Shown piece after piece: positions 50,169 to 63,827 of a stretch of DNA of 64,000 nucleotides. This DNA comes from Vanilla planifolia (taxonomy: Eukaryota; Streptophyta; Magnoliopsida; Asparagales; Orchidaceae). Position numbers and translations under genes: made by a program. Below the pieces are notes generated by a model. The model was not told the origin of the DNA. It ran no database searches and worked only from the letters and a program-made list of their open reading frames with translations. The stretch is from NCBI GenBank assembly GCA_023846275.1, contig CM043878.1, positions 6,627,501-6,691,500 on the forward strand, written 5' to 3'. The number at the start of each line of letters is the position of its first letter. Positions within the stretch are counted from its first letter, which is position 1.

Positions 50169-51978
50169 ATGGAGATACAATATCAAGAGGTGTGAGCGCT
50201 ATCTTTATCTCTTTCTGAATCATAATTTTCCTTCTTCCTGCGTGTTTGAATCTGCTTTTGTCGTTCGAAGGATTACATAAAGAACACGAGAGGCATCCAG
50301 CTATTCACTTGTCGATGGCTCCCTTCATCGTCTCCGCCGAAGGCCCTCGTCTTCCTCTGCCATGGTTCGATCCATCGCAAACCCATCAATACGTATTTGA
50401 TTTCTTCCATACTCATCATTCTTCCAATCTGTTCCTTCAGGCTACGGTGTCGAATGCAGCGGCTTCATGAGAGGTAACATCTCATAGAAATTCGCAACCC
50501 GTTTTTTTAATCCATTTTTCAATTTTTTTGGGGTCGTTTTCTCTCTCAACCACTCTCAACAACATAACCTACGTATCTTACGTATTGAGATGTTAACGAG
50601 AACAGTTGTAGTATTTCCAGGGTGCGGGAACAGGTTAGCTGCCGCGGGGTACGCGGTGTATGGAATCGACTACGAGGGTCACGGTAGGTCCATGGGAGCT
50701 CGCTGCTACATCAAGAAGTTTGATGACATCGTCTCCGACTGCGAACGTTTCTTCAAATCCGTATGTGGTAATAAATTAATTAGCATTTAGCTTATTAGAG
50801 TAATTTTTTGCATTAATTAGCATTCCTTGTTGAAGTATCCAACTAGACTTTGACCCGTTTGTTCATTAATGGTTATTAATTTCCGGTTCACAGAGATGGA
50901 GGAAAACCGAGAAAGGCGGCGGTTCCTTTACGGGGAGTCGATGGGAGGGGCGGTGGCTCTACTGCTCCACCTCAAAGACCCCAACTACTGGAGCGGCGCC
51001 GTTCTGTTGGCCCCAATGTGTAAGGTAAGCACAACGCCCCCAATCCGTGAATGGATTGCTGCCTTGTTGAGTTATTAAATGTGTCGTCAGATTTCGGAGA
51101 AGGTGAAGCCCCACCGACTCGTCGTCTCGATGCTGACGTGGATAGAGGAAATCATACCCAAGTGGAAAGTGGTCCCCACCAAAGACGTCATCGACAGTAG
51201 TTATAAGGATCCCGTCAAGCGCAGAGAGGTTTTAAGTACATTTGTTTTTAAACTATGTTTTGTTTTTCAAAAGTGTCTCTTAAGCACAGTTAAATATTTA
51301 ATTAATCGGATTTTGGAGTATGTTTTTTAAAATTAACAAGCAAATGCTTTTAAACATATATCTTACAAACCAATTAATTTCTAAAATAATGCTTAAAATA
51401 CCAGATCCGGAGCAACACGCTCTTGTACCAGGACAAGCCCCGCTTGAAGACAGCCTTGGAGATGCTCCGAACCAGTTACCACGTCGAGGGCAACCTCGCT
51501 CGGGTGAGGTCACCGCCCACAGTTCCTTCCCCATTTCCGCCAGCCCCCCCCCCCCCACCAAACGCCTATTAATTTATGATCGCGCCATCAGGTGACTCTT
51601 CCTTTCTTCGTCTTGCACGGCGAGGCAGATACGGTGACAGACCCGGAGGTGAGCCGAGCGCTCTACGAACGGGCGAGCAGTGAGGACAAGACCATGCACC
51701 TTTATCCAGGGATGTGGCACGGCCTCACCTCGGGCGAGCCCGATCACAACGTCGACACCGTCTTCGCCGACATCATCTCTTGGCTTGACCGTCGTACGGT
51801 CGGAGACGTCGTTACTACTGTCGCGGCTCCGGCGGGAATGGATCGGGAATGGGTCTCCAGCTTACAGGACCAAAAGGTGGAGGTACCGGCTGTGGCTCCA
51901 AGTTCCCAGCACCGGCGTCGGCGTCGAAGGTTTCTTTGCGGATGGGTGATGCAGCCGCGAAACCTATCTTCCATGTGA
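50169..51978 (+). CDS. Monoacylglycerol lipase-like alpha/beta hydrolase
   Basis: Eight exons: 50169-50189, 50271-50364, 50441-50473, 50621-50767, 50894-51024, 51091-51228, 51405-51503 and 51592-51978. They join in frame at GT-AG sites to give 349 residues, the usual length for plant MAGLs. This family releases fatty acid from monoacylglycerols; some members also act as lysophospholipase or caffeoylshikimate esterase. The parts are visible: oxyanion motif HGYG (38-41), GIDYEGHGRS (64-73), nucleophile Ser114 in GESMGG, Asp234 in HGEAD, and His264 in GMWHG, a complete catalytic triad. The block LLAPMCKISEKVKP and the middle lid region (about 143-221) look like MAGL members rather than caffeoylshikimate esterase itself. 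The short first exon (MEIQYQE) is typical of the family. There is no signal peptide; an Arg-rich segment lies near the C-terminus. The substrate cannot be read from sequence. Confidence 0.93.
51544..51556 (+). repeat. Homopolymer run of 13 C in MAGL intron 7
   Basis: Thirteen C residues lie 35 bp upstream of the last intron's acceptor. Such runs are unstable and prone to length errors in sequencing. Confidence 0.85.
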
Positions 51979-52206
51979 CTCTCAAAAAATTCTTCGAACA
52001 GGTTGTGAGCGGCTGTAATCCATAAATGTAATAACGAAATCCATTTGGTCGCAATTATAGGTTTCGAGCTTATTTTAATAGATTTCGGTTAATTTTAAAA
52101 TTAAAATACAAATATCTGAAATTAAACATAAAATAAATTGTGTAAATTTATGATACTGCCGATTTGTTAATTGCTAAATGTAATTCACAAAATTGTTATG
52201 CCGCAA

Positions 52207-52295
52207 TTCGAAGTATTTATTTATTAATACATAAAAAAAATGTATATATATATATATGCATAATACTTTATATATTAATAAATAAATACTTCGAA
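52207..52295. repeat. Perfect 23-bp inverted repeat with 43-bp loop
   Basis: The left arm (52207-52229, starting TTCGAAGTATTT) is the exact reverse complement of the right arm (52273-52295, ending AAATACTTCGAA). The loop holds an A-run and a (TA) run. It lies 228 bp past the MAGL-like stop codon and would form a strong hairpin in DNA or RNA. It may be a tiny MITE or a chance foldback. Confidence 0.9.
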
Positions 52296-55200
52296 GTGAG
52301 TCATTACACATATTAGGTAACTTATATGGGTAAATTTCACAAATAGGTCGCATAATAATATTCTTATTGCAATTATATGACTTGTAAAATAGAAGTGTCA
52401 TATGTGGAAAATAAAATAAGGATTTTGATAAATAAAATGCAAAAGAAAAATAAACAAGTGCATTATATAGAAGATATGACATGATACTAAAATCATTAAC
52501 ACATTTTTTTTGTAATTTTTGTTAATAGATTGAATTAAATAAATCGTTGATTGTCTTTAAATAAAAAAGTGGTACTATAATTATATTTATAAATTAAATG
52601 CAATTTCAAGGAAAGAAATAAAAAATAGTTGGTAATGCTATTATGATGAAACATGCAAACCATAAAAAAGGGAGAACACATAAAGCTTATTATTAAATAG
52701 TTGTGACAAATTATCTCCTAAAGTAGTAGGTTAGTTGTCAACAATCCTTTTTTTTTTGGAGTCAATCATTGAAATTCTTAAGAAGCCAGTTGTGTTCATG
52801 TTTAAGAGAAGAAAATAAGAAAAGAGACGTGCAATTCATTGAAAGGAGATTGTCGGTAGAACATTATGAAAGGAGATTCACTTTGTTAGCTAAATTAACT
52901 CCACGATGAGTTTCAACATACAAACAAAGATACTTCTTGTTGAGTGAGGTCTAAAAGACATGATTAGACAGACAACATATTATGTTAGTTTGATACAAGT
53001 CTTATATAATCTAACTAAATATTAAAATTGTATTAATTTTAATAAAGATATAAATATGACATTTTCTAATAAAAACAAAAAAAATATATTAATTGTAAAA
53101 CTAGTTTACAAAGAAGATTGATCTTTAAGAATAGGTATATTTTATTGGAGAGATACAACTTCTTGCCCTTCTTTTGCTTATCTTTATGCTTGAGTGGCCT
53201 TCTAATTTTGCTCAAACACTCAAACATACTCCACTAACTCTAGATAAGAATTTTAGCAAACTAGCAAAGATAGATATCTAATTGAGTTTCTCATATCTCT
53301 TATGATATTAATTGCCTTTACTATTCAAGTAACACATTCCAAAAAATAAAATAAAAAGTAAGAACTTTTCTACTCATTCATTCTTCATATACTTCTTGAA
53401 ATCAACTAATGAAAATCCTCAAATTTATAAAACAATAAATTTGTATTAATATTCTATGATCAATTTATAAGCACACAGATTATTTAGTAAAACATACCAA
53501 GACAATTAAATTATAAAACACTTCAAAAAATAATAAAATTATGGATAAAGCTAATCGAGACAAGTCCAATGATTTTTATTTCATCTTAATTGTAATTTGT
53601 TTATAATTAATACAAATTTTTGAAGTTTAAAATATGATTAATTATTATTTTTAATATAAAAAAATCCTTAATTATAGGATGTTGAAAACTCAACTCCTAC
53701 TTTATCTGCACATTCTATTTTCCCCTAATTCTTCTCTCACAAAACTAGGTTGATTCCTAATCTCCTCTCTTGTTGGTGGCAAGGGCCATTCCTGTCATCA
53801 AAACTTTGGCAGGATCATCTTGAAGGGGAGGATCAATATCCCTTTTAAGGTGTGAAGCTCTAATGTGCTCCCAAAACCTAGAAATGGGATTTTGTGATTT
53901 GAGCTAGTGATTTTTTCTTTTTGACATGGATTAATGATACCCGAAATAAGCCTCCACCATTCTATTATGTTGATTGGAAGGGAAACATTAATGAATCTCA
54001 AAGCTAAGGCTTAAGAATAATGGAACCTAAGGAGAGAAAAAAAAATAAGAGATGAAATAGAGAGTAGGTTGGAAAAAAAGAAGAGAGAAAAAAATAAACT
54101 CTTAGACAAAAAAGAGAAAGATAAGAGAAATAGATAGAGAAAAAATTGAAAAGAAAATTGAGAAACATCTACAAAAAATAAGCGAGTTATAAACCTTAAA
54201 TTAGGATTTTTTTTTTATTGATTATGTTGTTGATTTCTTAATTGGTTATGAAATCTATGATTCCTAAGGATATCAAAGTTATCTCTCTCCTAATAGGCTG
54301 ATTCCAAGGAGGAAGTTGCCAACTATGCTTGGTAACTAAGACACGATAATTGAAAAGATTTGAAAAATAAACTATATCTTATGCTGGGTGAATTCCACTT
54401 AGTATGGTACTATAAGTATGTTGTAAGTTTTAGTATCATCATGTTATAGGAAGGCTTACTTGAATATGATATAAATATTTGATGCAATGATGAACGTTAA
54501 TGCATGTCATAGATTGATATGACCTCTAATTGCATACATGATATGTAGTGATATATGCTTGAACTTTGTCATGTTATTCTTAATATAACATGTATATGAA
54601 TTGAACAATGATTGATATACTAAATGAAATGATCTTATGAATTATATGTAATGCCAACAAACAATTTTGTAACGAGTGATCTAATTCTATGCCTTGAGTA
54701 TACAAACATCGTAAAATGATGAGCAATACCTATTTGAGCGTATAAATATTGAGGAATGATATGCATTTTGTGTTAAATATACAAGCATTGTGAAATATTT
54801 TGTATTATATGTTAGGCATACAAACATCTTAAAGAAATAACATGACATGTTAAATATGCAAGCATGATAAAGTAAGCATTATATATGATTATGTAAGCAT
54901 GCTATTATGACAAGTATTATATGTTTTGTGCAAGTTTTAAGCATTGAATAACATTGCATGTAAAATGTATAAAAGAAAATAAATACATGATAATTGCAAA
55001 GAGAAATGTCATTAAAAGATATGTAATGACTAATGAGCCATGTTGAATAAAAAAAACCTAAAAATATTATTGAAAAAGAAATTGTTAATTAGTAATATGA
55101 AAAAAAAATGTCTAATAAGGAAATCTTAAATAATAAATTTTTCTGGAAACCAAGAATATCATGAAGCTAGCCTTCGATTATAGGCAACAACACTAAGCCA

Positions 55201-58200
55201 ATCGTAAAAGTACAATTTGGTTAAGAGAACGATATCAAAACATAAAATTATATTAAAAAAAATATTATATAAAAATACCTTGTATGTCATGTGCATTCCA
55301 TAATAATTTGGCAAAGAAATAATAAAATGTGGGAAGATTTTTGGAAATTAAGAAGTTTATGAAGTGAGGTCCTTGGTTTCTAACTTCTCATAATGTTGTT
55401 GTGTAATATCATACAAATCCTAAGATTTGATCAATAGAATTATAATTATATGTATTTCAAGAAAATAAGTTAATTTTTTAAAAAATATTATTGAATAATT
55501 TAAATATTATGATATTAACGTTATGTTGAGAAGTGTGTTATGGTTTAAATAAAAATATTTATTTGAGAATCTTTTCATGAGAAATACAATAATATTGTTT
55601 TTATAATTTTTTTATGTTAAACATAATTTTTTATGTTTAAATAACTAGTTATGAATTTTAAAATAATAAAATATCTTTTTTCAAATTGTTAAAAATATAA
55701 TGATAATTCTCACCCTAGATAAGTTTAAAAAGGAAATTTCAATTGAGGTTAGTGATGACTTGGGTAGAAAAAATAAGAAAGATGAGAACGAGAGAAAGTG
55801 AAAGAGAAGAACAGAAGGGAGTAGACTTGATTACAAAAAGAAAAAAAGTAAAGGAATGAAACAAGTATAGAATAGATTAAAAACTTATTATTATAACTAA
55901 AGGAAAATGATTGGAATCAAAAAAAGAAAAGAAGAAATGTTGGGTGCCAACTGTAACAAGAAATAAAGTAAATAGCTAGCTAAGCAAAAGTAACAAAACT
56001 TTAAGTTTTCTTTTCATGGATTTGTGGGTTTTGGGTGAGTGTTAGATGAAGTTTTATTTCGTTGTATGCATTAGAAGTGAAATTTTAAGTGTTGGATTTG
56101 ATTTGAATTAAATTGGAAATGAAATGGAGCTAATTTTTATCGCATGTTTTCATTTGTATAAAAGCATAACATGCATTAGACTGGATGTATAATATTTTCA
56201 TGTGAAGTCAGTTTACTAAGTCAATTTACTAGGTTTGAACGTACAACATGTTGGCTCTAATATAATGTACATTTTCTAGAGTTAGAGTAAAGATCCTTTA
56301 TTTTGATAGGCATTCATTACATTTGAACTTATTGTATGATGAGTTTGAAATATGATATATCAAGTGAGACAAATATGTGCAATAACATTATGAGAGGAAC
56401 ATATGGCATGTGGGCTGCAAATTATGGTACCTTAAGGACAATAGGGATTAAAGAGAAAGGATGATACTCTATAGTAGATGTGGAGGGGTTTAAAAGTATC
56501 GTATGATATGAAATTAATATTCTATGAAAAACAAACCATACATGAAGATTAATAGATGACAAATTGGTGAGACATAAATAGAGTAATATGAGATTCTTTT
56601 GAGAGATTATTGTTAATAATATGAGTATTATATATACTAAACAAATATATAATAATTTATATACATGTATGATATTATAGGAAATTGAGAAAATAAAAAG
56701 ATTTTAAAAAAAGAAACTTCATCTCAATTCAAAAAATTAAACTTGATAATTATGATATAAATAAAATATTAAATTAATTTATAATTTATAATTTATATTA
56801 AACTTTTGGTCTTTATATCAATAGTTTAATGATAATAAGATAATCATATTATTTTATTGATGTTTTCTCTTAAATGTTTCGAGTCATACATTTCAAAATT
56901 GAATTCTGATTAATTGAAAAGCTTGGATATTAATTCAAAGAGCTTATTGACAATATTTTAGTGTTAATCATAATTAGTTCTAAAAGAAATGCAAAGCTTG
57001 AGTAAACATGAAAAAGACTTTTTCTGAGTTATCTTTATTTGTTTTAAAATATAAAACCTATAATAATTAAATTGAGACACTAAGATTCAACAAGTTTGAG
57101 TACAAGTGATTAAAAGTTTTGAAATCAATCTTCCACATGTATAGATTTAAGCTTATGAGATGCATTTCATTTATATTACTTTATGTTATAAAAAATGTCT
57201 TGGAATAGAGCAAAGTTAGTATGTTGTATTATTTAGTAAAAACTTAATCAAGTAACAATTAAAAAGAATATAAATTAAGTAGAATATAACAAAACTATAC
57301 TAATTGTACAATATGATATTCTTATCATCATTGCATAACAACTTCATTTTAGTGATCAAACATAGAATCAAAGGTGACCAAAGGTTAAGTTGATTTAATA
57401 GAATGTTTTTATAATATGATATTATAATTCTACTTGTACAATCAATTCAATGAAACAATTGGATAGGTGTTCAAAATGAAACTTGGGATGTTCATTGTAT
57501 AAATATAATTTCTTATATCATACAAATATGATTATATTTAATAGAGAGGTGCAAGTTAGGATTTAGGCAAACGTAGTAGTTGACATACTTTGTACAAGTA
57601 TGATTTCCTAATCGTTCCTAATCGTCAATATATGATTTTAATCATACATATATGATCTTAAGATAACAAAGATGTAAGCATTAAAGACTTCATACTATTA
57701 TAATCTTGAAATTTATGTTATCTAGCATATTGTATGGTTATACCTCTATCGGCCCTATGACAAAAATTAGTTTTAATGCAAGTCTAACATTTTAATTGAG
57801 AGTCAATGTATATCTGGTTTTGAATCAAACCATATAACATTTCTACTATTTTTGTTTTGTTTAAACTCTAATAAAGATTTTCAAATTGACTTTAAGCATA
57901 ATCATAAGAAGTCAAAAGAAAGAAATGACACCCTCAAATTAGGCCTCTTCATGTGATGTCTAATCCAAAGCTTTTCAAATCTCTTTTTTCTCAAGATTTT
58001 CAAGACCTCCTTTTTCTAGATGTTATGATTTTCACTTGTTTTTATCGAATCTCATGAGTCCCAAAGACATTTTTTATTTTGGTAATAACAAATCTTTTAA
58101 ATATTCATTTTATCATCTAACTCATCAACTTAGTGTATGATAAGTTAATATTGAGATTGGTAAATAAAGAGATTATTTATCATCATGTGAATGGATTAAG

Positions 58201-61200
58201 TCTTAAAAGCTACAAATCATACTTATGAAGACAAGAAAAAGATCATCTACTATGAAGATTCCTATGGCCAAGAAATAATTCATAGGTGTACATGACATAA
58301 GATATATATAAAGATTGAAAAGTAATTGTTAACTATTCAAGAGCTAGTTCCTCATTACACATCAATATTTTATTTAAGAGAACATGACTTTAAAGGCTAA
58401 ATTCCAAAAGTAAGCACAAAAAAATTTTCAAATTATATACTATTGATATTGTGCATAAAAATGAATATTTTATTAGAAAATAATCATTAAAGAACAATGA
58501 AAATTAAATTTGCAAAGAAAAATAAAAATATTATTGAAATTGTATTACTCATACAATAGGATAACCACAACATATAATACAGTTTGTATATTTTAAGAAA
58601 ACGAAGAAGAGAAAAAACAATCAACTTAGTGTTCTAACCTGTGCATTGGGTAGCAAATATTACGATCATACTATCATATCATACAATCATTTCAACTGAA
58701 TTAAGTACTTAAGAATAGACTACATGAAAAAGAGAACGAACAATCAGGTAAGAAATGAATCATAAAGTAAAGGTATTCTTACCATACAATATTTTTTTAT
58801 TATATGATATGATTGTCATGAGAAATCTATAATTAACATGTAATATTATTTAATTATAAATAATTATTATATAGTACAAATCTACATATTATAATATATG
58901 AAGAATATTAAATAAATAAATACTTATCTAAAAATTGCATTTTACAAATAGAAGACTTTCGTACAATACATTAGTCATCATGTATAATAAGTTTAAATTG
59001 AGGATGGTCTACATAGCATTTTTTTAGAAAATTCAAGAATTTCATATAATATGTTATTATTCTATCGAATATTATAGTTAGCATAATATGAGCATTATAC
59101 GATATGATACTTGTTTTTTATAATACAGATGGATTGAAGGATGCCTAATGATTACTTCAATCATAATAAAAAGTGGATTTTAGATGTTAGAGAGCTTTCA
59201 GAAGTCATACTAAGAATTCTTTGCCTTTCTAAGTAGTATATAAGCCTCTTAAACACACAACACGATTGATAAATGTTTGAGAACAAATTGGAAATTATTT
59301 GAGGAAAGAGTTGTAACCATATCTTACTAAATACTACATGAGTTGTATAAGTGAGCTAAGCTTTCACCTATAAGATCCTTCTAAGGAATTATGTGAGAAA
59401 GAAATTTGAAAGAAACATCTACAAGATCTGCTCAGGCACTATAAAAATAGAAAAAATTGCATCATTTACATTATTTATCTACTCCATATAACAAACTCCA
59501 TATCACAAAACTCCTATATTCTTGATAATTCTATTATTCAATCTATAAAAAATATTCTTGAAAACATCTAGTTTGTTTATTATTGTGTAAACTTTAGCTT
59601 TGTAATTTTTGCTCCAGATCATATAATGTGAAGAGATTTGGCCAAACTCCTAACTATGCAATGTGAAGTGGATTAAGAAAATGATTGATTTGAAAATAAT
59701 CTTAATTTATATTAATTTTGTCTATCAGACTACAACAAAAGAATGATTTAGATTAATGATGCCTAAATTTATTGCTTGAGATTGAATGTAAACTTGGGGA
59801 TAGAATAATCTAGAAAACTCGACTCTGTAACTTCATCTATTTGCTCTTGTTAACATCTTTGTGACTCCTTTAAAACATTACCATATCTTATGAAAATTGT
59901 AGCGCAATTATAACAAGTTATAGAAGTCTTATCAACCCTTTTTGTTTGCAAAAGATTTTCCTAATATTCACACATGCCCAACACTATTTGCTTACTAAAT
60001 TACCTTCATCTAATTATTCCCAATAGCTTTTCCTCTATGTTTTTCCATCTTTCTTTTTTTGTTTCTCATGCTCTTATTTTTCTAACCAACTGAATTCTCA
60101 TCCTCAACCATTAATAAAAAAATCTAATAATTATCAATAATCTTAAAAAAATTACAATAGTTTTAATTGATTTCAAAAAATTACAAATTACATACAATAA
60201 ATTTCTCATAAAAAACACTTTCTAATGACATGATTAAACCATAATTCTAAAATACTTATAAATTAATAAATTAAATTTGAAATATATTTAAATTTAAATA
60301 TTTCAAATATAAATTCAAGAATTATTAAAAAATCTATACACATATCAAAATACTAATATCATATACTCAAATAGATATATTTATCGTATTTCATCTTATT
60401 TATTCAAAATTAAAAAGCTAGCTTATTATGTAGACATAACTTTAGTCAAGAATTGCAAAACTCTTAATGACTAACACCACATTACTCTAAGACTCGGCAA
60501 AATTCCTTTTTAGTGAAGCAATCTTTGCAGTAATTCATAACTAGCTACTAACACCACATTCTTGATCGTATCAGGGTAGCTTATTGTATCATTTTTTTAT
60601 GATCATGCTTTAGCATGTGAAAGATAGATATTAACAAAAGTATCAAAAATAATGACGCCAAATGAGGATCTACAAATATGTATGAGTGTTAGTCTTGTAA
60701 ACCTGAAAAAAGATGGTTTAGACTTGTGGGAAGATCAAATGCAACCATCGATACAAGAGAAGCACTTAGAAAAAAGTGAAACTTCGACATTGTATTCCAC
60801 AAAGTGAAAAGAGTAAGATAAGAGAAGAGGGAGAGGACAAGACTCTCTTTATGTGGAAAACATTATGAATAAGAAAAATTTCTAACCTTTTTAACAATCA
60901 AGGGATTTCAATAAGCTTGGTCAATTAAAGTCAAGCACCCTCTCAAGTCATAAGGAAATTCTCAACGAAAGTTCAAAGGATCATCACCCAAGCATAAGCT
61001 AAGAGACAACTAACACCTGATTATGGAAACAAACCTTCTTGTGTTGATATACTACCAAGCCTAATTTCTTGTTTTACCTCTACATCAACAATGAGCTTTC
61101 TTATATTACAGGGTTCTTTACTGACAAAAGGAATCTTGATCAATTTTTGTTGTATAACATCATGACTTTTTTTTATTATGTTAGAATTAAAAGAAAAATT

Positions 61201-61972
61201 ACAACCCAACAAGTATGAGCAATTGGAGTAAATTAGTCTGAACAATTTATATAGCTGTAAGTTTTGTTTGTTTCAACAATAAGATCAGAGGATAATGAGA
61301 TAAGAAGAAAATTTCCCCAAACAAACACACAATCTTAAATTGACACTACATTTGAATATTATCATGATAATTAGGAACTTTTCACATATAGAATTTGTAG
61401 AGAGAAGGTAATATGAAGACAATCCATGCTTTCAGAAGTAGATTTTACTAGCATGAAAAAAAAAAATTGTTATGCAATTTAAACAAGGCCATCAACCAAA
61501 AATTGAGCATAGATATGAAAAGACGCAAACTGCAGTACAATACGTATCAGTTCATTCCTAATTAGTTAAACGAAACTGAAATAGAGAATGAAACTTATAT
61601 AAGCCATTTGACATGTTTACTTGCCTTTCCCTTTTAATTAATTGATTAGAAATATTTAATCCAAAGAAGTATAGAACGGCATGACTTATTTCAAATGCAA
61701 ATATCAACTCATTTTGAAAATTTATAAACAAACTAAAAAAAATTTAGAAATGGCCTATCTGGTCCTGGTTCTGAATGTGTGAATTAGAATTTGTAGTTTC
61801 ATACAAATAATTATATAGCAAAAACAGAGCCGATATATTGGGGAAAAAATTGAACCTTGTTACAATTGGTAAACCGTGCAAACAACCTATGGGCCTCTGA
61901 AGAAAACCATGTACATGAACAGTAAGGAATGAAACGAGACAAACCTTTCATAAAATGGCAGAATTTTCCATT
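52296..61972. other. Gene-poor AT-rich DNA
   Basis: I find no complete gene. Degenerate repeats of CATACAAGCATTGTGAAA-like units lie at about 54,680-54,930. TCATACAA/TGTATGA-like words are dense at about 57,300-59,150, as in the left end of the window. The minus-strand frames at 53798-54001 and 61021-61245 have somewhat protein-like composition but match nothing I know. The block is probably old transposon debris. Confidence 0.5.
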
Positions 61973-63682
61973 TCAAACTGAACCAGGTTCAAACTTCAAG
62001 CCAAATAAGAGATGGGCCTCTACAAGCTGCTTTGGATCCCAGGCCGGTTTATTCTCGAGCTGACATAAAACAGTGGTTAAAGAACATGAAATATATCACC
62101 ATATTTGCATTAAGTAGCTAAATAATTATATAAATATGAAAGAACATGAATAAAGTTGGCCATAGATTAAAGCATTAAAAGACATTTTAGGTCTCCAAAC
62201 ACTTGGTGTTTTGGAAAGAAAAGCAACTACAACAAAAAAAAACAAAAAGGATTGAACCATCTAAAGTTGGGAACTGTGAACTAGAAAAGATCTTTCTATA
62301 AGAAAATTTAAGCAAACTTATCTTCCTTGACCTAACCTAATGTCCAGTGGAAGTGAAACACCACATGATTCAAGCCCTTCACACAAATTTTCTTCTAAAG
62401 AAATAAAATTGTAAAAGACGTGTTCAATAACGTAGTTATGGAGATGGCGATGCAGCTTGAAGTGGGACATAAGATATTATCTGATTATCTCTAGGGAGCA
62501 AACACTCTTCAATCACTTTTCTTCCGCCGGCATCTGTGATGAGCTTTCAGCTTGAAGCTCTTCTCGACAACCATCTCCATCCTCTTTGAATCTGATAACA
62601 AAGAAGCCACAGAAAACGAGTGATTTCAGAATCACAACATCAAACTTGTTGATTAGATATTGCAAATGTAATAATGGATCCAGCTATAGCCAATGGAGGA
62701 ATGCTTTTCCAATCTATGCTTGAATGAAATACTTCAACAACATTAACAGCAGAATCTCAAAATGTTGGCAATTATGCAAGCTCCTCCTGCACAGACCAAG
62801 CAAGAACCTCCATTTCAACTGAAAATAATCAACATAGTGCTTAAGACAAGCAAACAGAATGCTAGTGTAGTGCTTCAAGCACAACTAAATTGTTACAAAA
62901 GAGTGCTTTTAGTCTTTTTCTATCTCTCATCATCTTTGAGAATAAATATAGAGAGGTCAGTTCCCAATCAAGCAGTATTCAATAGATTTATAACTTGCAT
63001 TTTTCAAATTTTTTACCTTTATTTTGTCTTGAAAATCTTTCCAAATATCAATTTCAGCTGGAACAACACAAATCAGCCTGTCCCTAACTATTTCCATAAT
63101 GTTTTTTATTTACTATGCACCCTCTCTATAGCCTCACAAACATGAATTTTACCAATCTATTACAAGTAAAAATGATTTCATTTAAACACTCCAGCACAAT
63201 GAAGTAGAAGCAGAAGATTACTAGCTAATGAAACTATAGAATCTAATACCTCAGGCATTACCAACTGTCCTAAAATTAAATGCTATTAAAAAGAACATAT
63301 ATCATAATCTTGTAGTACATTCACCACAAATGTTCATGATATTCGAACATATTTAGTTGATAGATGATGCTAAACATCAATCTGTCAACAATTTCCTTTC
63401 CCCAAGGCAACAACACAAGGACTCGAACCCATGACTTTGACTTTGATACCACTAGTATTATTTCTAAAAGTAATAAAAGCAACTTGCAACATAAATTTTG
63501 TTTACAATTAGTAGACTTGAAAAGTTGAAATGACAAACGTTTAATGAGGGCAAAGCAAACTAAATAAAACAATACAACAAGAGGTACAAAAACTCTCTCT
63601 CTATTCTTAGTACCTCTTGTTTTGACCTCCATTGAACCCTTTGAAGACAAGCTCCAACTGTTTTATATCGGTTTCCAAACAT
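61973..63682 (-). CDS. Probable multi-exon gene of unknown function (partial model)
   Basis: Three pieces look like exons of one minus-strand gene. First: 63682-63614, starting MFGNRYKTVGACLQRVQ and ending at a GAG/GTACT donor. Middle: an exon ending 63017, with AEIDIWKDFQDKIK before an AAAG/GTAAAA donor; its acceptor may be at 63087 or 63057. Last: 62059-61973, after a TTATGTCAG acceptor, reading ENKPAWDPKQLVEAHLL, then FGLKFEPGSV and a stop. Phases do not all join, so at least one exon is missing or misplaced. Another open piece at about 62,660-62,750 (SIDWKSIPPLAIAGSIITFA) could be a membrane segment. A TATA box precedes the first exon. I do not recognise the protein, and a decayed gene is possible. 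Confidence 0.4.
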
Positions 63683-63817
63683 GCTGGCTTCCACACGGAT
63701 TACTCAAGGGTTCTACACACACACACTACTTTCCGACAACTTTCTCCCTTTATGTTCCTTGATTCTGGTCGAAGAAGAGAAGCAAAGACAGGATGATTGA
63801 AGCGATAACCCACATGC

Positions 63818-63827
63818 TATTTTTATA
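63818..63827 (-). promoter_or_regulatory. TATA box of the right-edge gene
   Basis: TATAAAAATA on the minus strand lies about 140 bp upstream of the candidate ATG at 63682, a normal distance for a plant core promoter with a leader of about 100 bases. Confidence 0.5.

Noticed and set aside
51298-51595. Frames spanning MAGL intron 7 and exon 7
   Set aside because: The plus-strand frame reads exon 7 out of phase and runs through the intron, and the other is antisense; splicing gives the conserved reading.
50169-51978. Caffeoylshikimate esterase as the specific call
   Set aside because: Motifs around the lid and LLAPMCK resemble general MAGL members more; substrate cannot be decided from sequence.
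62762-63145. 127-codon plus-strand frame at the right edge
   Set aside because: Composition is random-like, and the minus strand has splice-bounded, protein-like pieces in the same place.
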